Assembly (NCBI GenBank): GCA_910574745.1
Contig: CAJTCE010000009.1
Location: 2,732-66,731 of the forward strand
DNA length: 64,000 nucleotides
Source of the DNA: Lachnospiraceae bacterium
GTDB lineage: Bacteria; Bacillota; Clostridia; Lachnospirales; Lachnospiraceae
Reading direction: 5' to 3'
Position 1 is the first letter of the stretch. Each line of letters opens with the position of its first letter. The position numbers and the translations under genes are program-made. The notes under the pieces are model-generated. The model ran no database searches and was not told the origin of the DNA. It was given only the letters and a program-made list of their open reading frames with translations. This document shows, piece after piece, positions 41,847 to 52,536 of the stretch.

Positions 41847-41920
41847 TTGGATTCTGGATATTGGATATTGGATACGATTTATGTTGTATTTATCATATCG
41901 CTACCTGATATTTTTGTCAA
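41847..41920 (-). promoter_or_regulatory. Promoter and tandem heptamers upstream of the RpiB operon
   Basis: On the minus strand TTGACA (41920-41915), a 17-bp spacer and TATGAT (41897-41892). In the leader, three to four TTGGATA-like heptamers stand in tandem (41847-41874). They could be a regulator site or a slippage-prone repeat. Confidence 0.65.
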
Positions 41921-42001
41921 TCTGACTAAAACACCAAAAGTCAATTATATTTTTTGTGGATTATTACTAATTTTTTACTTGGAATCTTTTTAAAAAAGCG
42001 C

Positions 42002-42035
42002 AAAAAAAAGAACACATCCTTAATGCATGTGCTCT
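42002..42035 (-). terminator. Terminator after the ribokinase remnant
   Basis: AGAACACAT (42009-42017) pairs with ATGTGCTCT (42027-42035). On the minus strand it is followed by eight T. Confidence 0.82.
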
Positions 42036-42048
42036 TTTTCATCTGTAG

Positions 42049-42552
42049 TTATTTATTAAGATATGCCGCCACTTCCTCTGCAAGAGGAATGCTGGGCGAC
42101 GCTCCTTGGCGGCTTACTGCAATGGCGCTGGCTTTTGCAGCCCTTTTCAATGCTTCCTCCGGTTTCTGTCCTTGAGAATAAGTCTGAATAAAATATCCGC
42201 AAAAGGTGTCTCCCGCCGCCGTAGTGTCCACCGTCTTTATCCGATAGGCCGGCTGGTAAAAAGTACCTGCTGTTCCCTGATAGCAGGAGCCCTTCTCCCC
42301 TAACGTAAGAACAATTTCTGCGTCCGGATACCTATCACTCAATTTTTCCAGAATATACTCCGGATTTCCATCTTCAATTCCGGCATGGTATATTTCCGCT
42401 CCGGCTCTCGCCAGCGCAATAGACTGGTTTAATCCTTTTCCTCCACAAAACTCCCGATATTTCAATGCCATGACCGTTTCGCCCGATTTTACAAAATTTT
42501 TAATGTTATATGTCTTATCTATATTAAGGGAACCGAAGTTAAGTATTTTCAT
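42049..42552 (-). pseudogene. PfkB/ribokinase family kinase with a large internal deletion
   Basis: The frame is open for 167 residues but the family is about 300. The N-terminal part is normal (ILNFGSLNIDKTYNI, FCGGKGLNQSIALARAGAEIYHAG). It then jumps to EDGNPEYILEKLSDRYPDAEIVLTLGEKG, a segment that in ribokinases lies some 130 residues later, and continues to the catalytic DTTAAGDTFCGYF. The lid and most of the central sheet are therefore missing, in frame. The start near 42552 overlaps the GH78 remnant. It is unlikely to be active. Confidence 0.78.
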
Positions 42553-44783
42553 CGTTTTCATCTCCGTTTTCTTTCAATTCAAAGCTCCATGTCCCTGCCC
42601 CCGTTCTCTGATACAGGAACCTTCCCTCCGGCAGTACCCTATCACAAAATGCCTCTTTAAAGGATTCCTGTCCGTTACAGATGACAGATGCACCTTTTTC
42701 CCAGATAACAGGTAAGTACAAATCTGCCGTACAATTAAATGGTATCTGAACCGTAATTTCTAATTTTTTTTCCGTAATCTTCCATTCACACGATGCCTCT
42801 CCGGAAACAGTCTCTATACTGCCTTTTACATAATTCAATCCTTTGGGAATCAGCGGTCTGACGATAATATTTTTAAAGCCCGGCTGTTCTTCATCTATGC
42901 GCAGTCCTGCAAGATACTTATGGAAGCAAACTGCCACGGCCCCTGACATAGCATGATTATGAGACGCCATTCTGGATTTTCCATGATAGGAATCCACCTT
43001 TTCCCATCGTTCCCACAAAGTAGTTGCACCATTTTCAAGCATATATCCCCAGCTTGGATAGGATGTCTGTGTCAAAAGACCATATGCCTCATCGATCAGA
43101 CCATTCTGGAACAATACTTCCACAACATATTTGCTGCCCAGCGCTTACAGCTGTCATAATTTTCCTCTAAAATCTTTTTTTCTCCGTAAAAACAATAAAC
43201 GTTCCACGGAACCAGTAAAAAACTGCTGCTTACCGGATCTGCCGGCTTTTGCCCCATTCTGAAAAACGGAGCCGTATCACTGATCGCGCCGGTAACTTTT
43301 CCCTGTGTATCACGGATATCGCCGGTCCACTTCCTATACAGCATCGGCAGACGGTAATTGTAGAGTGCGCATTCGTTACGGACTGTCATATCATTTAACC
43401 AGCCTACTCTCTCGCTTCTCTGGGGACAGTCTGTAGGCATTCCGTACAGATTGCTCCTTTCCGTCCACATCATACATTGATAGAAGCGATTCAAAAGCTC
43501 ATGATCCGTCCGGAAATCACTGATTTTTTTTACGGAACTGTGTACCACGCATCCCATGATATGTTCTTCCGATAATCGTGTTTCCAGACCTTCAATCTGT
43601 ACATAACGGAAGCCGTGATAGGTAAACTTGGGTTCAAACACTTCCGTTCCCGACCCCTTTAAAATAAATTTATCCGTTACATGCAGTCCGTTTAAGGAGC
43701 TGTCATTAATGGTATGGTCTTCGTTTAACAGCTCCGCATACCTCATGGTAATCTCCTGCCCGGCTCTGCCACATGCCAAAAGCCGTATCCAGCCTGCAAA
43801 GTTCCGACCAAAATCCACGGTATAAATTCCATCCCCGCACTGCCAGATCGTTACCGGTCTTAATTCCTCTACAATGCGTATGGGTTCCATCATCTGGGCA
43901 CGGACCTTTCCCCCCGGGGAATCCTGCCAGAACGCTTTTCCCAACGTTTTCCTTCGTCCATGGTAAATTCCGCTGTATCAAACCCCTCCTGTTTAAGACG
44001 GGCATCATGGGTTTCCCCGCGATAAATACTGTTTTGAACCGCCGGTGCAAAAGAAGAACAAAAGCAGTTATCGCAGTCGCTTGTAAGCCACTCTACCGTT
44101 CCGTCCCAATATTCAATGCGGATCTGTATTGCCAGAACATGTTCTCCCTTAGCTGCGCCCCGCTCGCCCATCTCCATAGCATACCAGCCGTTTCCCATTT
44201 CTATGCCAAGTACATGCTCTCCCTTGTCTGCCGGCAGGGGATATGTTTCATACAGCAATGTTTTGGTATATTCCGTAAATGCATTATTCAGCTTCGTATC
44301 ACGTACAGCGTTTCCGTCAAAAGTTAATTGATAGTAATTTGGGCTTGCCACGAAGGCAGCCGCTGTTTTTACATGATCCTTGAGATACAGCGGCCAGCGG
44401 ATCAGAAAGGAATGATATTTCACGCCCGCACCGCCTATAAAATACTCGTCCCATTCCCTGTTTTCCAGTATTCCCGTAAAAAACGTGAAAACCGGACTGA
44501 CATACTGCTGTTTACCAAATATTTCTACATAATAATAATACCGTGTGCCGCTTTTCAATCTTTCGCCATCATAACGTATCAGATTGTTCTCCTCAGATTC
44601 TACATATCCGCTATCCCATACCGGTAGAATAAATTCTTTGGTATCGCTGACAACAATCCTGTATCCTTTTTGTTTTTCAAAAATGACGTCAGACCCCCAG
44701 GAAAATCTTGGTGCCGTCAGGTCTATACCCACCGGGTTTTCCATCAACTCGCACAAACACCGGATATCTGCCTCTTTTTTCAT
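42539..44783 (-). pseudogene. GH78 alpha-L-rhamnosidase, broken by a frameshift and a deletion
   Basis: Three pieces read as one GH78 protein. The first (44783-43890) carries the N-terminal Fn3-like and beta domains (LCELMENPVGIDLTAPRFSW, GNGWYAMEMG). A one-base loss near 43930 shifts frame into the next piece (43944-43096), with the rhamnosidase-B domain and the catalytic start (NLYGMPTDCPQRSERVGWLND). Near 43110 the sequence jumps to EVLFQNGLIDEAYGLLTQTSYPSWGYM, skipping about 200 residues of the (alpha/alpha)6 barrel. The final piece has NHAMSGAVAVCFHKYLAG and the C-terminal beta sandwich. It would have removed L-rhamnose from glycosides, but is now inactive. Confidence 0.85.
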
Positions 44784-44924
44784 GCTGTATTACCTATGTC
44801 AAATAATGTAAAAGTTCTGCAAAGCCTTTCCGTCCACTTTTTGTATACGCATTTGTAAGGCGTTGCAGCGTACAGACATGGATGTTTCCCTCCTTTTGTT
44901 TCATAATAAGGAAAAACAAAGGTA

Positions 44925-44956
44925 AGCGCATACGATCATAAAAAAATCGTAGCGCT
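44925..44956. terminator. Hairpin between spmA and the GH78 remnant
   Basis: AGCGC-A-TACGAT pairs with ATCGTAGCGCT around an A-rich loop. T run after the stem is weak, so termination of spmA is only probable. Apart from this I see nothing in the 200-bp gap. Confidence 0.45.
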
Positions 44957-44985
44957 CGCCAATATGTCTCCGTTTCTAACGTTTA

Positions 44986-45597
44986 TCAGTGCTTCCTGTC
45001 CTTTATCTTGCAATAAATAATTCCCGCCACTGTGCTGACCAGCGTGGCAATGATTGCCGGGGCAATGATAACCGCCGGATTCACGCTTCCGTACTGGCTC
45101 CTGTAAGCAATCATATTAACGGGAATCAGTTGCAGCGAAGAAATATTTAAAATCAGAAATACGCACATTTCATTGCTTGCTCTTCTCTCTTTCCGGTAAT
45201 TCCCTGCAAATTCGGGATTTCCCCGCTCCTTTTCCAAATCCGCCAAGGCCTCCATGGCCTTTAAGCCTGCCGGCGTCGCCGCCCAGCCAAGCCCTAGAAT
45301 ATTGGCAATAAAATTTAAAGAAATGTAGGACATTGCCGGGTGCTCTTTGGGAATCCTCGGAAACAAAAAGCGAAGCAGCGGCCGCATTCCTTTAGTCAGA
45401 CTTTCCACCAGCCCGGATTCCTTGGCAATCTCCATAATTCCCGTCCACAGCGCCACCACTCCCAGCATGGTAATACAAAGCTGCACCGCTTCCTTTGAGG
45501 AATCAATAACTCCGTTGGAAATTTCCGCCATCTGACCGGTAAAGGAGCCATAGACTATTCCGATAATAATCATAAAAACCCAAATATAATTCAGCAT
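44986..45597 (-). CDS. spmA: Spore maturation protein A
   Basis: The 203-residue membrane protein starts at ATG 45597 (MLNYIWVFMIIIGIVYGSFTG), where CAGGGA precedes it; a longer start at 45624 has no SD. It has the nucleoside-recognition/Gate pattern: LGVVALWTGIMEIAKESGLVESLTKGMRPLLRFLFPRIPKEHPAM, NFIANILGLGWAATPAGLKAMEAL and SNEMCVFLILNISSLQLIPVNMIAYRSQYGSVNP. SpmA works with SpmB in spore maturation. Its partner gene is 15 kb downstream instead of adjacent. Confidence 0.92.
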   Translation of the reverse strand: MLNYIWVFMIIIGIVYGSFTGQMAEISNGVIDSSKEAVQLCITMLGVVALWTGIMEIAKESGLVESLTKGMRPLLRFLFPRIPKEHPAMSYISLNFIANILGLGWAATPAGLKAMEALADLEKERGNPEFAGNYRKERRASNEMCVFLILNISSLQLIPVNMIAYRSQYGSVNPAVIIAPAIIATLVSTVAGIIYCKIKDRKH

Positions 45598-45631
45598 ACA
45601 AATCCCTGCGTTTATCTTATTCATTTTTATG

Positions 45632-45686
45632 CATATGACAAGCAGGCGGAAAATATACCTGTATTTCCGCCTGCTTATTTATGCTC
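45632..45686 (-). repeat. Hairpin element, copy A (terminator-like)
   Basis: AAGCAGGCGGAAA (45640-45652) pairs with TTTCCGCCTGCTT (45664-45676). The left flank CATATGACAA and the stem core GGCGGAAAAT recur at 53897-53951. Both copies follow the end of a minus-strand carbohydrate gene set. Confidence 0.7.
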
Positions 45687-45802
45687 TATATAACCCTTAT
45701 CCCCTTAAGAATCGCCAAATGCCTGCAATCCGTCATTTAGCTAACTTCTGCTCTTTAGAGCATTATCCCCTGGAATAAACGCAGCAATTGTAAAGTATAA
45801 GA

Positions 45803-47455
45803 TCAGTCTACCTGTTTTGTCTCATCCGCAATATACTCAAAAAAGTCAAAATCCGCATAATGCTTATGTCTGACACGGTCAGCACAGGTAATTCCCACCA
45901 TGGTTCCGGTAAATTCTCCATATCGGCAATATTCATCGGAAAATTTTGAAATTTCAAACTCAGGTCCGATTCGTACATACTTCTTACCGTCGCCACTCCA
46001 CTCAAAATGACAGTCCCGTCCTTCTATGATAAGCCGCATCCACACAAAACCGTCATCTACCGGCGTCCGGTCATCCAGATATTCCGTACGTTCTCCGTTT
46101 TCCATGCGGATAACCAAAAGCGCATCCTGCTTTAGCGTCTCACTGCGGTATTTCCGAAGATTCAGATAGTTCATATTATCATAATATAAGATCAGCCCTG
46201 CGCTGTGCTGATGAACTTCGGGATGAAAATCCATCTTTGTGGTTATCTGTGCATAAACGCTCGTAAGCTTCCTTGCCAGAATGCTTACTTTGTTCAAGGA
46301 AGTCCGGGATTCCTGGCCGTAAAGACGCACAAAACCGAGACGAGCTTTTAAGTCTGCAAAACGTTCAGGCATGATGCGGGGAGCATAATAAAAGTTTCCC
46401 AGTTCCTCCCCGTCAAAATCATCGAAGGAAGGAATCTCCGGCATGAGAACCTCCGGCAAATCGGGAGCCTCCACTTCCGGCTTTGCCAGGTTTCCCCCGT
46501 CGGCCATGCGAAGCCATCCGTCATCCGTCCACTTCATCTTCTGAATAGCAGTTTCCCTTCCTAAGGTACAGCGCAGCTCCGGCACAAAGGGCCGGGCACA
46601 GAGATGCACCATATAGGTTTCCCCGTTGGGCAGATCCACATAACTGCCATGACCGGACTTTTGTAAAACAGATTGGGGATTGTAATATTTCGGTTTTAAA
46701 TGATCCGGGTCATGGCGCTCATAGGAATAGCCGGGTGCGCTTGTTAAAATAGGATTAGCCGGATCCTTGACATAAGGCCCATCCACTTTCGTGGAACGTC
46801 CCATGGTAACGCAATGGTTATAACCGGTTCCGCCCTCTGCGCACATCAGATAATAATACTTGCCGTGCTTGGTCAAATGCGGCGCTTCAATGCATCCTCT
46901 GTCTGTACCGCCCCACCAGACTCTCTCCGGATATCCTATGATCTCCTTTTTTACGGGGTCATATTCCACAAGGCAGATTGCACCCGGCTTTTCATAGTTT
47001 TCCCTTGTTTCCCAGTCCAGGGAAACCACATATTTTCTCCCGTCGTCATCATGAAACATGGATGCGTCAAAACCGGCGGAATGCAGATAAACAGGCTCGC
47101 TCCAAGGACCTTTGATGTCCTTTGCCGTAATCACAAAATTATCCACATCAAAATAGCGGGCGTTCATGGAATTCATGACTCCGTAGACCACATAAAACAA
47201 GTCCTCCGCCTCACAGTAGGTCAGGCAGGGTGCCCAGATGCCTTTTGCGCTGGGCAGTTTCTTTAAATCAATCTGCTCGTCATCGGTTAAAATATGGGTG
47301 TACAGTTCCCAATGAGCCAAATCCTTTGAATGATACACGGGAATCCCCGGAAACCATTCAAAGGTGGATACAGCCAGATAATAGTCATCATTTTTACGAC
47401 AGATACAGGGATCCGGATTAAATCCCGGTATAATCGGATTATGAATCATTGTCAT
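45803..47455 (-). CDS. GH43 family beta-xylosidase/arabinofuranosidase
   Basis: The 550-residue enzyme begins MTMIHNPIIPGFNPDPCICR at 47455, with GGAGG eight bases upstream. The five-bladed propeller has the three GH43 acids: Asp in NPDP, Asp in SAGFDASMFHDDDG and Glu in RGCIEAPHLTKHG. A C-terminal concanavalin-like domain (DFHPEVHQHSAGLILYYDNMNYL) is typical of the GH43_11/12 type. There is no signal peptide, so it acts in the cytoplasm on imported xylo- or arabino-oligosaccharides. It probably shares a transcript with the GH42 gene upstream (64-bp gap). Confidence 0.92.
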   Translation of the reverse strand: MTMIHNPIIPGFNPDPCICRKNDDYYLAVSTFEWFPGIPVYHSKDLAHWELYTHILTDDEQIDLKKLPSAKGIWAPCLTYCEAEDLFYVVYGVMNSMNARYFDVDNFVITAKDIKGPWSEPVYLHSAGFDASMFHDDDGRKYVVSLDWETRENYEKPGAICLVEYDPVKKEIIGYPERVWWGGTDRGCIEAPHLTKHGKYYYLMCAEGGTGYNHCVTMGRSTKVDGPYVKDPANPILTSAPGYSYERHDPDHLKPKYYNPQSVLQKSGHGSYVDLPNGETYMVHLCARPFVPELRCTLGRETAIQKMKWTDDGWLRMADGGNLAKPEVEAPDLPEVLMPEIPSFDDFDGEELGNFYYAPRIMPERFADLKARLGFVRLYGQESRTSLNKVSILARKLTSVYAQITTKMDFHPEVHQHSAGLILYYDNMNYLNLRKYRSETLKQDALLVIRMENGERTEYLDDRTPVDDGFVWMRLIIEGRDCHFEWSGDGKKYVRIGPEFEISKFSDEYCRYGEFTGTMVGITCADRVRHKHYADFDFFEYIADETKQVD

Positions 47456-47533
47456 TTCCATCGCCTCCATTACTATAAATATCCTGCACCATAAGCAGCA
47501 TTCTCTATTTTATAATAGATCTCATGCCTGGTT

Positions 47534-49549
47534 TTACTTCTTATTATCCATGTTATCCTCTGCCAGGATGGAAACTCCCCAATCCTTTAAGGTAATTTCC
47601 TGTCCTTCTTCATAACGGATGTCTGTCAGTAAATCCGTCCCGCCAACATGGCTGACAACCTTTATATCCCGATCGGAATAGTTGAAGAAATAATGAAGCC
47701 TTTCTCCCGCCTCATTGATACCCCTTCGCAAAATCACAGGCCATTGTACAGGACATGGTGTGATACCGGCATCCCTTGCCGCCAACAGAAGGTATTCCTT
47801 CAGTTTTTCAGCAGGCACCATGGTTCCCAGATACCATGCCTTTCCTTTTCCGAAACAGTTTCGCGTCAAAGCGGCGTATTTCCCCCAGTATTTATGTCCG
47901 TAGGATGCAATGGTTTCTGCCGTATCGGGTTTTAACAGCTCCATCCAGTATTCCGCTTCCACATCGTCTACCGTAACGTTTACCGGTCTTGTATACTGGT
48001 TGTAACTCATGCCAAAACAGTCCGTCAGATTATGGGGCTGTCTGTCTGCAAATATTTTACAGCGCTTATCTGCAAAAAAACTGCGGAAGGTGGCGAATAC
48101 CGTTCCACCCTTTTCCACGAATTCCCTTACCCGCTCTACCAGCTCCCTGTGAACGCAATACAGCTGTGGAAAAATCAGCATATCATACCTGCTCCAGTCC
48201 TTCTCCTGGGCAAAAAGCACATCGCATTCCAGATTCATTTCATAAAAGGCATCATAAATCCAGTGAACCACATCATTATAACTCAAATCCTTGTCAGTAG
48301 GAAACCATTTCAGCGCATTAACCGATTCCGTACTGATAACCATTGCAATACGGTTTTCCTTTTTTAAGCCTTGAAGTCTTGGGGCAAGCTCCTTTAATTC
48401 CTTTCCCAGCGACTTGATCTCCTCATATGTCGGGTTAGGCTCAAAATCATGGCTTAAAATACCTTTCCAATAGCTTTCCAGTCCGTTATGGATGGAAAAC
48501 CAGTTCCAGTACATCACTCCGCAGGCGCCGGACGCCAGATGACTGTATGCCATAAGCCTAAGCTGCCCCGGATAAGGAAGCCAGTCTTTAAACGCCTGAG
48601 CCTGACTTTCCAGCACCAGATAGTTATTCTGTCTTAAGGAGCGCATCAAATCCCCGCCAAAAGCAATTTCTTTGCCGGTCAATTTATCCTGATCAAAGCA
48701 ATAAATATCCGTTCCGATCAGCGTCATGGCTTTTGCCGACTCATAATGGCAGATATCCGGCTGGATTCCAAAGCTGTAACCGTCCTGCTGCCCTGGCGCC
48801 CCAAAGGATCTCCATTCATAATCAAAATTCTGGGTAATAAACTGGTCGGGACGTTTATATTCCTTTACAATGTCGGACTGCCACATCAAAAACTCTTCCG
48901 CCAGCTTCCTTTGGAATTTTTCAAATTCACAGGCATAGCTGCCGTTAATGGTCCCACAGGGATCCGGCAGGTCTTCAAACCTGGTAACCGAATTGCTCCA
49001 GTAGTAAAGCAAAAGGGAACGGTTTACGTTCTCAACAGTCCCATACCGTTCTTTCATCCAGCGCTTAAACAAAACCAATACCTTATCCCCTGCCGTACCG
49101 TAATGCTTGGTTTCATTATCAATCTGAAATCCGATAACATTGGGGTAGTCAGCCGTATGGGATACCATAGCCCGGATCACGCCCTCGGCATAGTGTCTGT
49201 AGGTTGGATTGGTTATATCCATATTCTGCCTGGCGCCATAGTTCGCCCGCCCGTTCTTAGTTGTAACCATCACATCCGGATCAAGCTGTACCAGCCAATG
49301 GGGAACAGCATAGGTAGGCGTTCCCACGATCACATTTAATCCATGCTTTGCTGCGGCGTTTATGACCCGGTCAATATGGGAAAAATCATATTCTCCCGGA
49401 CAAGGTTCTTCAACGCTCTAGGTAGATTCTCCGATGCGGATGGTATTAAAGCCCGCTTCCGTCATCATACGCATATCCTCTTCTAAACGGTCATAGGGCA
49501 GATATTCTTCATAATAAGCAGTTCCGAATAGAATCCCGGAATTTTCCAT
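47534..49549 (-). pseudogene. GH42 beta-galactosidase with an in-frame amber codon
   Basis: From ATG 49549 (AAAGGAGG upstream) the frame reads MENSGILFGTAYYEEYLPYD and reaches FNTIRIGEST, then TAG at 49420-49418. It goes on in the same frame with SVEEPCPGEYDFSHIDRVI through the complete enzyme. GH42 proteins have Trp after GEST, so this is a TGG to TAG change. The downstream part has GFQIDNETKHY (acid/base Glu) and the C-terminal domains with VFATFRSFFAD and ILAEDNMDNKK. It would be about 671 residues. A restart at ATG 49333 would lack the first barrel strands. Cytoplasmic; no signal peptide. Confidence 0.87.
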
Positions 49550-49599
49550 GGCAAAATCCTCCTTTGAGAAATCTGTTTTGTCAATACCCTTTGTTGTAA

Positions 49600-49638
49600 A
49601 ACAGGGGCCGCCAACCGGATTGTAAGCCGCCCCTGTTA
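49600..49638 (-). terminator. Hairpin after the GPH symporter / before GH42
   Basis: ACAGGGG pairs with CCCCTGT with partial inner pairing (GGCGGC). On the minus strand it is followed by TTTTAC. It lies between the symporter stop and the GH42 start and may lower read-through. Confidence 0.6.
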
Positions 49639-49694
49639 TGATAAACACTGCAGGCAATACAAAACCTGCTTTTTTAAATCCTTACCCGCAAAAA

Positions 49695-51095
49695 TTACTT
49701 GCTGCCTTTCCATTTGCCTTCTGCCAAATCAGCAATGGCTTTGTCATAATGTTTATCCAGATCGAAAAGCAAAAGACATACTGCACCGATAACGCATGTA
49801 ATAACCGGAACCCAGATACACGCAACATTGATAGAAGCAATAGCCGCCGTACTGGTAGGATCGGTATTAAAGCTGCCTGCTCCCAAAATCCATCCCAAAG
49901 CTGCGGTACCGATACCGGAACCAACCTTCATGCAAAAGGAAGAAGCCGCATTTCCCATACCGATTGCCTGCACGCCCGTAAGCCATTGTCCGTAGGTAAT
50001 AGCGTCCTGGAGCAGACCAAACATAGTTGCCGCACTACAGCCGAATGCCGCGCCCTTTAAAATATTGCAGACAACGACCAAAGTAACGTTCTGTCCTGCC
50101 AAAGCTGTCAGGATAAAGGCTGCAGCCGCTACAACCATACCGATTAATCCGGTCCAGCGTTTGCTGAATTTTTTCATGATAAAGGGCGTAATGAACATCA
50201 TAACGATCTGTGCCATGGACAAGGAGTTTGCGGTAATGGCGTAAGCTCCTTCATTTCCCAGAACATACTGTGCAAAATAGTAAGCGCTTCCAAAAAAGGT
50301 AGACATCATGAAGTAAAGGCTGAATAAAAATACTACCATTAACAGCCAGTATTTGTTTACCACAAGACTCTTTAAGCAGGCGATAACCGAAGGTCCTTTT
50401 TCTTTGCTTTCGCTTCCTGTCTCTTCTCCTGTAACCCGCTCCCTGCAGAAAAAGAAGGTAACCAGATTCAGCACTACAAACACGATCATCAGGCAGACAA
50501 AGGTCAAGGTCCAGCCCTTCTGATTGTACTGGTCTCCGCCCCCAAAGAATGCGCACATTTTCAATACGACCGTATTAATGGTCATGGTTCCGAATGTAGC
50601 TAACAGCATACGGAAGTTTCCAAGCAATCCCCGCTCATACTGATTTGTTGTCATCATACCCTGTAAGGAAGCATAAGGTACATTTAAGCCGGTATAGAAA
50701 ACGGTGGAAACCAGATTGTAGGTTAAGAACATATAAGCAACCTGTGCGGAGCCTGCCAGACTTGCCGGCACGGAGAACATCAGCACGGTACAGATTGCCA
50801 GGGGAAAGCACATGCGGAAAATCCAGGGACGCGCTTTTCCGTATTTGCTATGTGTTTTATCAACAATACGTCCCATGATCAAATCGGATACGCCGTCGAA
50901 AATTTTGGATACTGCCATAATAGAAGCGGCAACCTCTGCAGCTACACCAAGTACACTGACATAATATACCAGCAAAAACGCTGAAATAGCAGAATAAACC
51001 AGATTACCTGAATAATCGCCCAAGCCGTAGGCAAAACGCTCTAAAAAAGAAAGCTTTGCATTGGGGTCCAGGGCTTTTTCTTTACTCGAACTCAT
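49695..51095 (-). CDS. GPH-family sugar:cation symporter (MelB-like MFS)
   Basis: The 466-residue protein has twelve predicted membrane helices and GPH marks: FAYGLGDYSGNLVYSAISAFLLVYY, ISKIFDGVSDLIMGRIVDKTHSKYGKARPWI-like sequence near residues 60-95, and QDAITYGQWLTGVQAIGMGNAASSF later. The conserved Asp pair in the second and fourth helices fits cation coupling. Such carriers import glycosides, pentosides or hexuronides; position beside GH42, GH43 and GH5 genes points to plant-wall or galacto-oligosaccharides. The start has AAGGAGTG upstream. Confidence 0.9.
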   Translation of the reverse strand: MSSSKEKALDPNAKLSFLERFAYGLGDYSGNLVYSAISAFLLVYYVSVLGVAAEVAASIMAVSKIFDGVSDLIMGRIVDKTHSKYGKARPWIFRMCFPLAICTVLMFSVPASLAGSAQVAYMFLTYNLVSTVFYTGLNVPYASLQGMMTTNQYERGLLGNFRMLLATFGTMTINTVVLKMCAFFGGGDQYNQKGWTLTFVCLMIVFVVLNLVTFFFCRERVTGEETGSESKEKGPSVIACLKSLVVNKYWLLMVVFLFSLYFMMSTFFGSAYYFAQYVLGNEGAYAITANSLSMAQIVMMFITPFIMKKFSKRWTGLIGMVVAAAAFILTALAGQNVTLVVVCNILKGAAFGCSAATMFGLLQDAITYGQWLTGVQAIGMGNAASSFCMKVGSGIGTAALGWILGAGSFNTDPTSTAAIASINVACIWVPVITCVIGAVCLLLFDLDKHYDKAIADLAEGKWKGSK

Positions 51096-51229
51096 AAAAC
51101 AACACTCCTTTATTTTTTATTTACATTTCTGATCACATGCTTTTAATTTATTTTCTTTCTCTTTTACTACATATTTGTAAGATTACGGGCATAGACTTTA
51201 TCTGTGCCGTAACCGGCATTTTACCCGAT

Positions 51230-52357
51230 TTATTGGGTATCTTCACTGAGGAACCAGCCCAAATCCACGCTCTTGCCAAGGTCCCAGCAGTCCCAGCCTC
51301 TCCAGTGGGGCTCCGAAACAGTATCCAATAAAAGCTTATAGCTCCAATAGCAATATCCAGAACCCTTCTGCCATGCCGCAAGCTGCGCCTTAGCCAGCTG
51401 CAAATACACATCCCTTTTTGCCTCTTCCGTCATACCGCTTTCACTCTCAGAAAAATCCATTCCGTTTAATACCGTCTGCCCGCCTTTAGTATCCGTACCT
51501 ACAGCATATGAATTAAACAGACACCATTCTCCGCAGATAACAGGGACATACTCCTGAATTTCCGCAATATCTTTCGCAAAATTTTCTTCAATATATTTTA
51601 AGTATCCTTCCGGAGTCTGCTCGCAGCCCATCATCTCTGCCGCCATCAGATATTGATGTGTGTCCAATACCACATTTTCAAACCGGGGATTTGTAATAAA
51701 TTCTTTCCATGCCTTTAACATAAATGCATCATGGAATACAACATAAGCTTCTTCCTTTATGTTGGGACGTATACGATCATATGCCCTGTCATAAAAATCA
51801 TATATGAATTCCAAAGTATTCGGCGCGCTGCCCTTTGCCAGCTCCTCATCCACCGGCGTATATCTGCCGGGCACATCCATTGTGGTCCACATTTTTTCGG
51901 TTACCGGCTCATTGATTGGCGTAATGCCGAACAGCCCTTTTCGCTGTCCATAACGCTTTGCCAGCTTTTCCAGTACATCCAGCACAAAATCCACTTCCTC
52001 GGGAGTCTGGCTCCATTTGCAGACGCCGCAAATACCGCCGTTATCAAAGCCGTTCTGGCTCAAAGGCGCTGTATGCAGATCGATCAATATCTTCAGATCA
52101 TACTTTTCAGCCCACGCAAAAGCCTTATCCAGCTCTTCGATACATCCGATAAAGGGCGGGCGATCCCCAAAAATAAAATACGGGACAGGGATACGGACAG
52201 TGTTTAAACCGATTCTTTTGATGGTTGCAAAATCACGTTCCGAAATATATTCGCTGCGGTGAATTTTAATACGCGCTTCATAAACCTCGGGAGAAAGCTG
52301 CGTGGGAAGATAATATTCATCCTCAGCGGTAGTACCATCAAACAGAGCCGACGTATA
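51230..52357 (-). pseudogene. GH5-family glycosidase lacking its 5' end
   Basis: The frame is open from after TGA 52360-52358 and reads TSALFDGTTAEDEYYLPTQL with no start codon and no SD; the missing part should be the opening GVNLGGWLVLEKWM. The body is otherwise complete: NTVRIPVPYFIFGD, FGITPINEPV (acid/base Glu), VVLDTHQYLMAAE, VPVICGEWCLFNS (nucleophile Glu) and the end YCYWSYKLLLDT. It resembles exo-beta-1,3-glucanase/cellulase-like GH5. A shorter product could start at ATG 52087, but that would omit two barrel strands. Probably inactive. Confidence 0.8.
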
Positions 52358-52481
52358 TCATAAAAATGGACACTGTATCAAAATTCAGCTCAACGTTTCA
52401 TTTTCTTACAAAATTCCTAAATCATAATCACATTTTTTATACAAATTGCACAATTTTTATTTTTTAATATTTGCTCCACAC

Positions 52482-52523
52482 AAAAAAAAGAGTCTTACAG
52501 ACGGCTTTCCGACTGTAAAACTC
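52482..52523 (-). terminator. Terminator of the AraC-family gene
   Basis: GAGTCTTACAG (52490-52500) pairs with CTGTAAAACTC (52513-52523). On the minus strand the stem is followed by eight T. Confidence 0.87.
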
Positions 52524-52536
52524 ATTCTCCATGATA

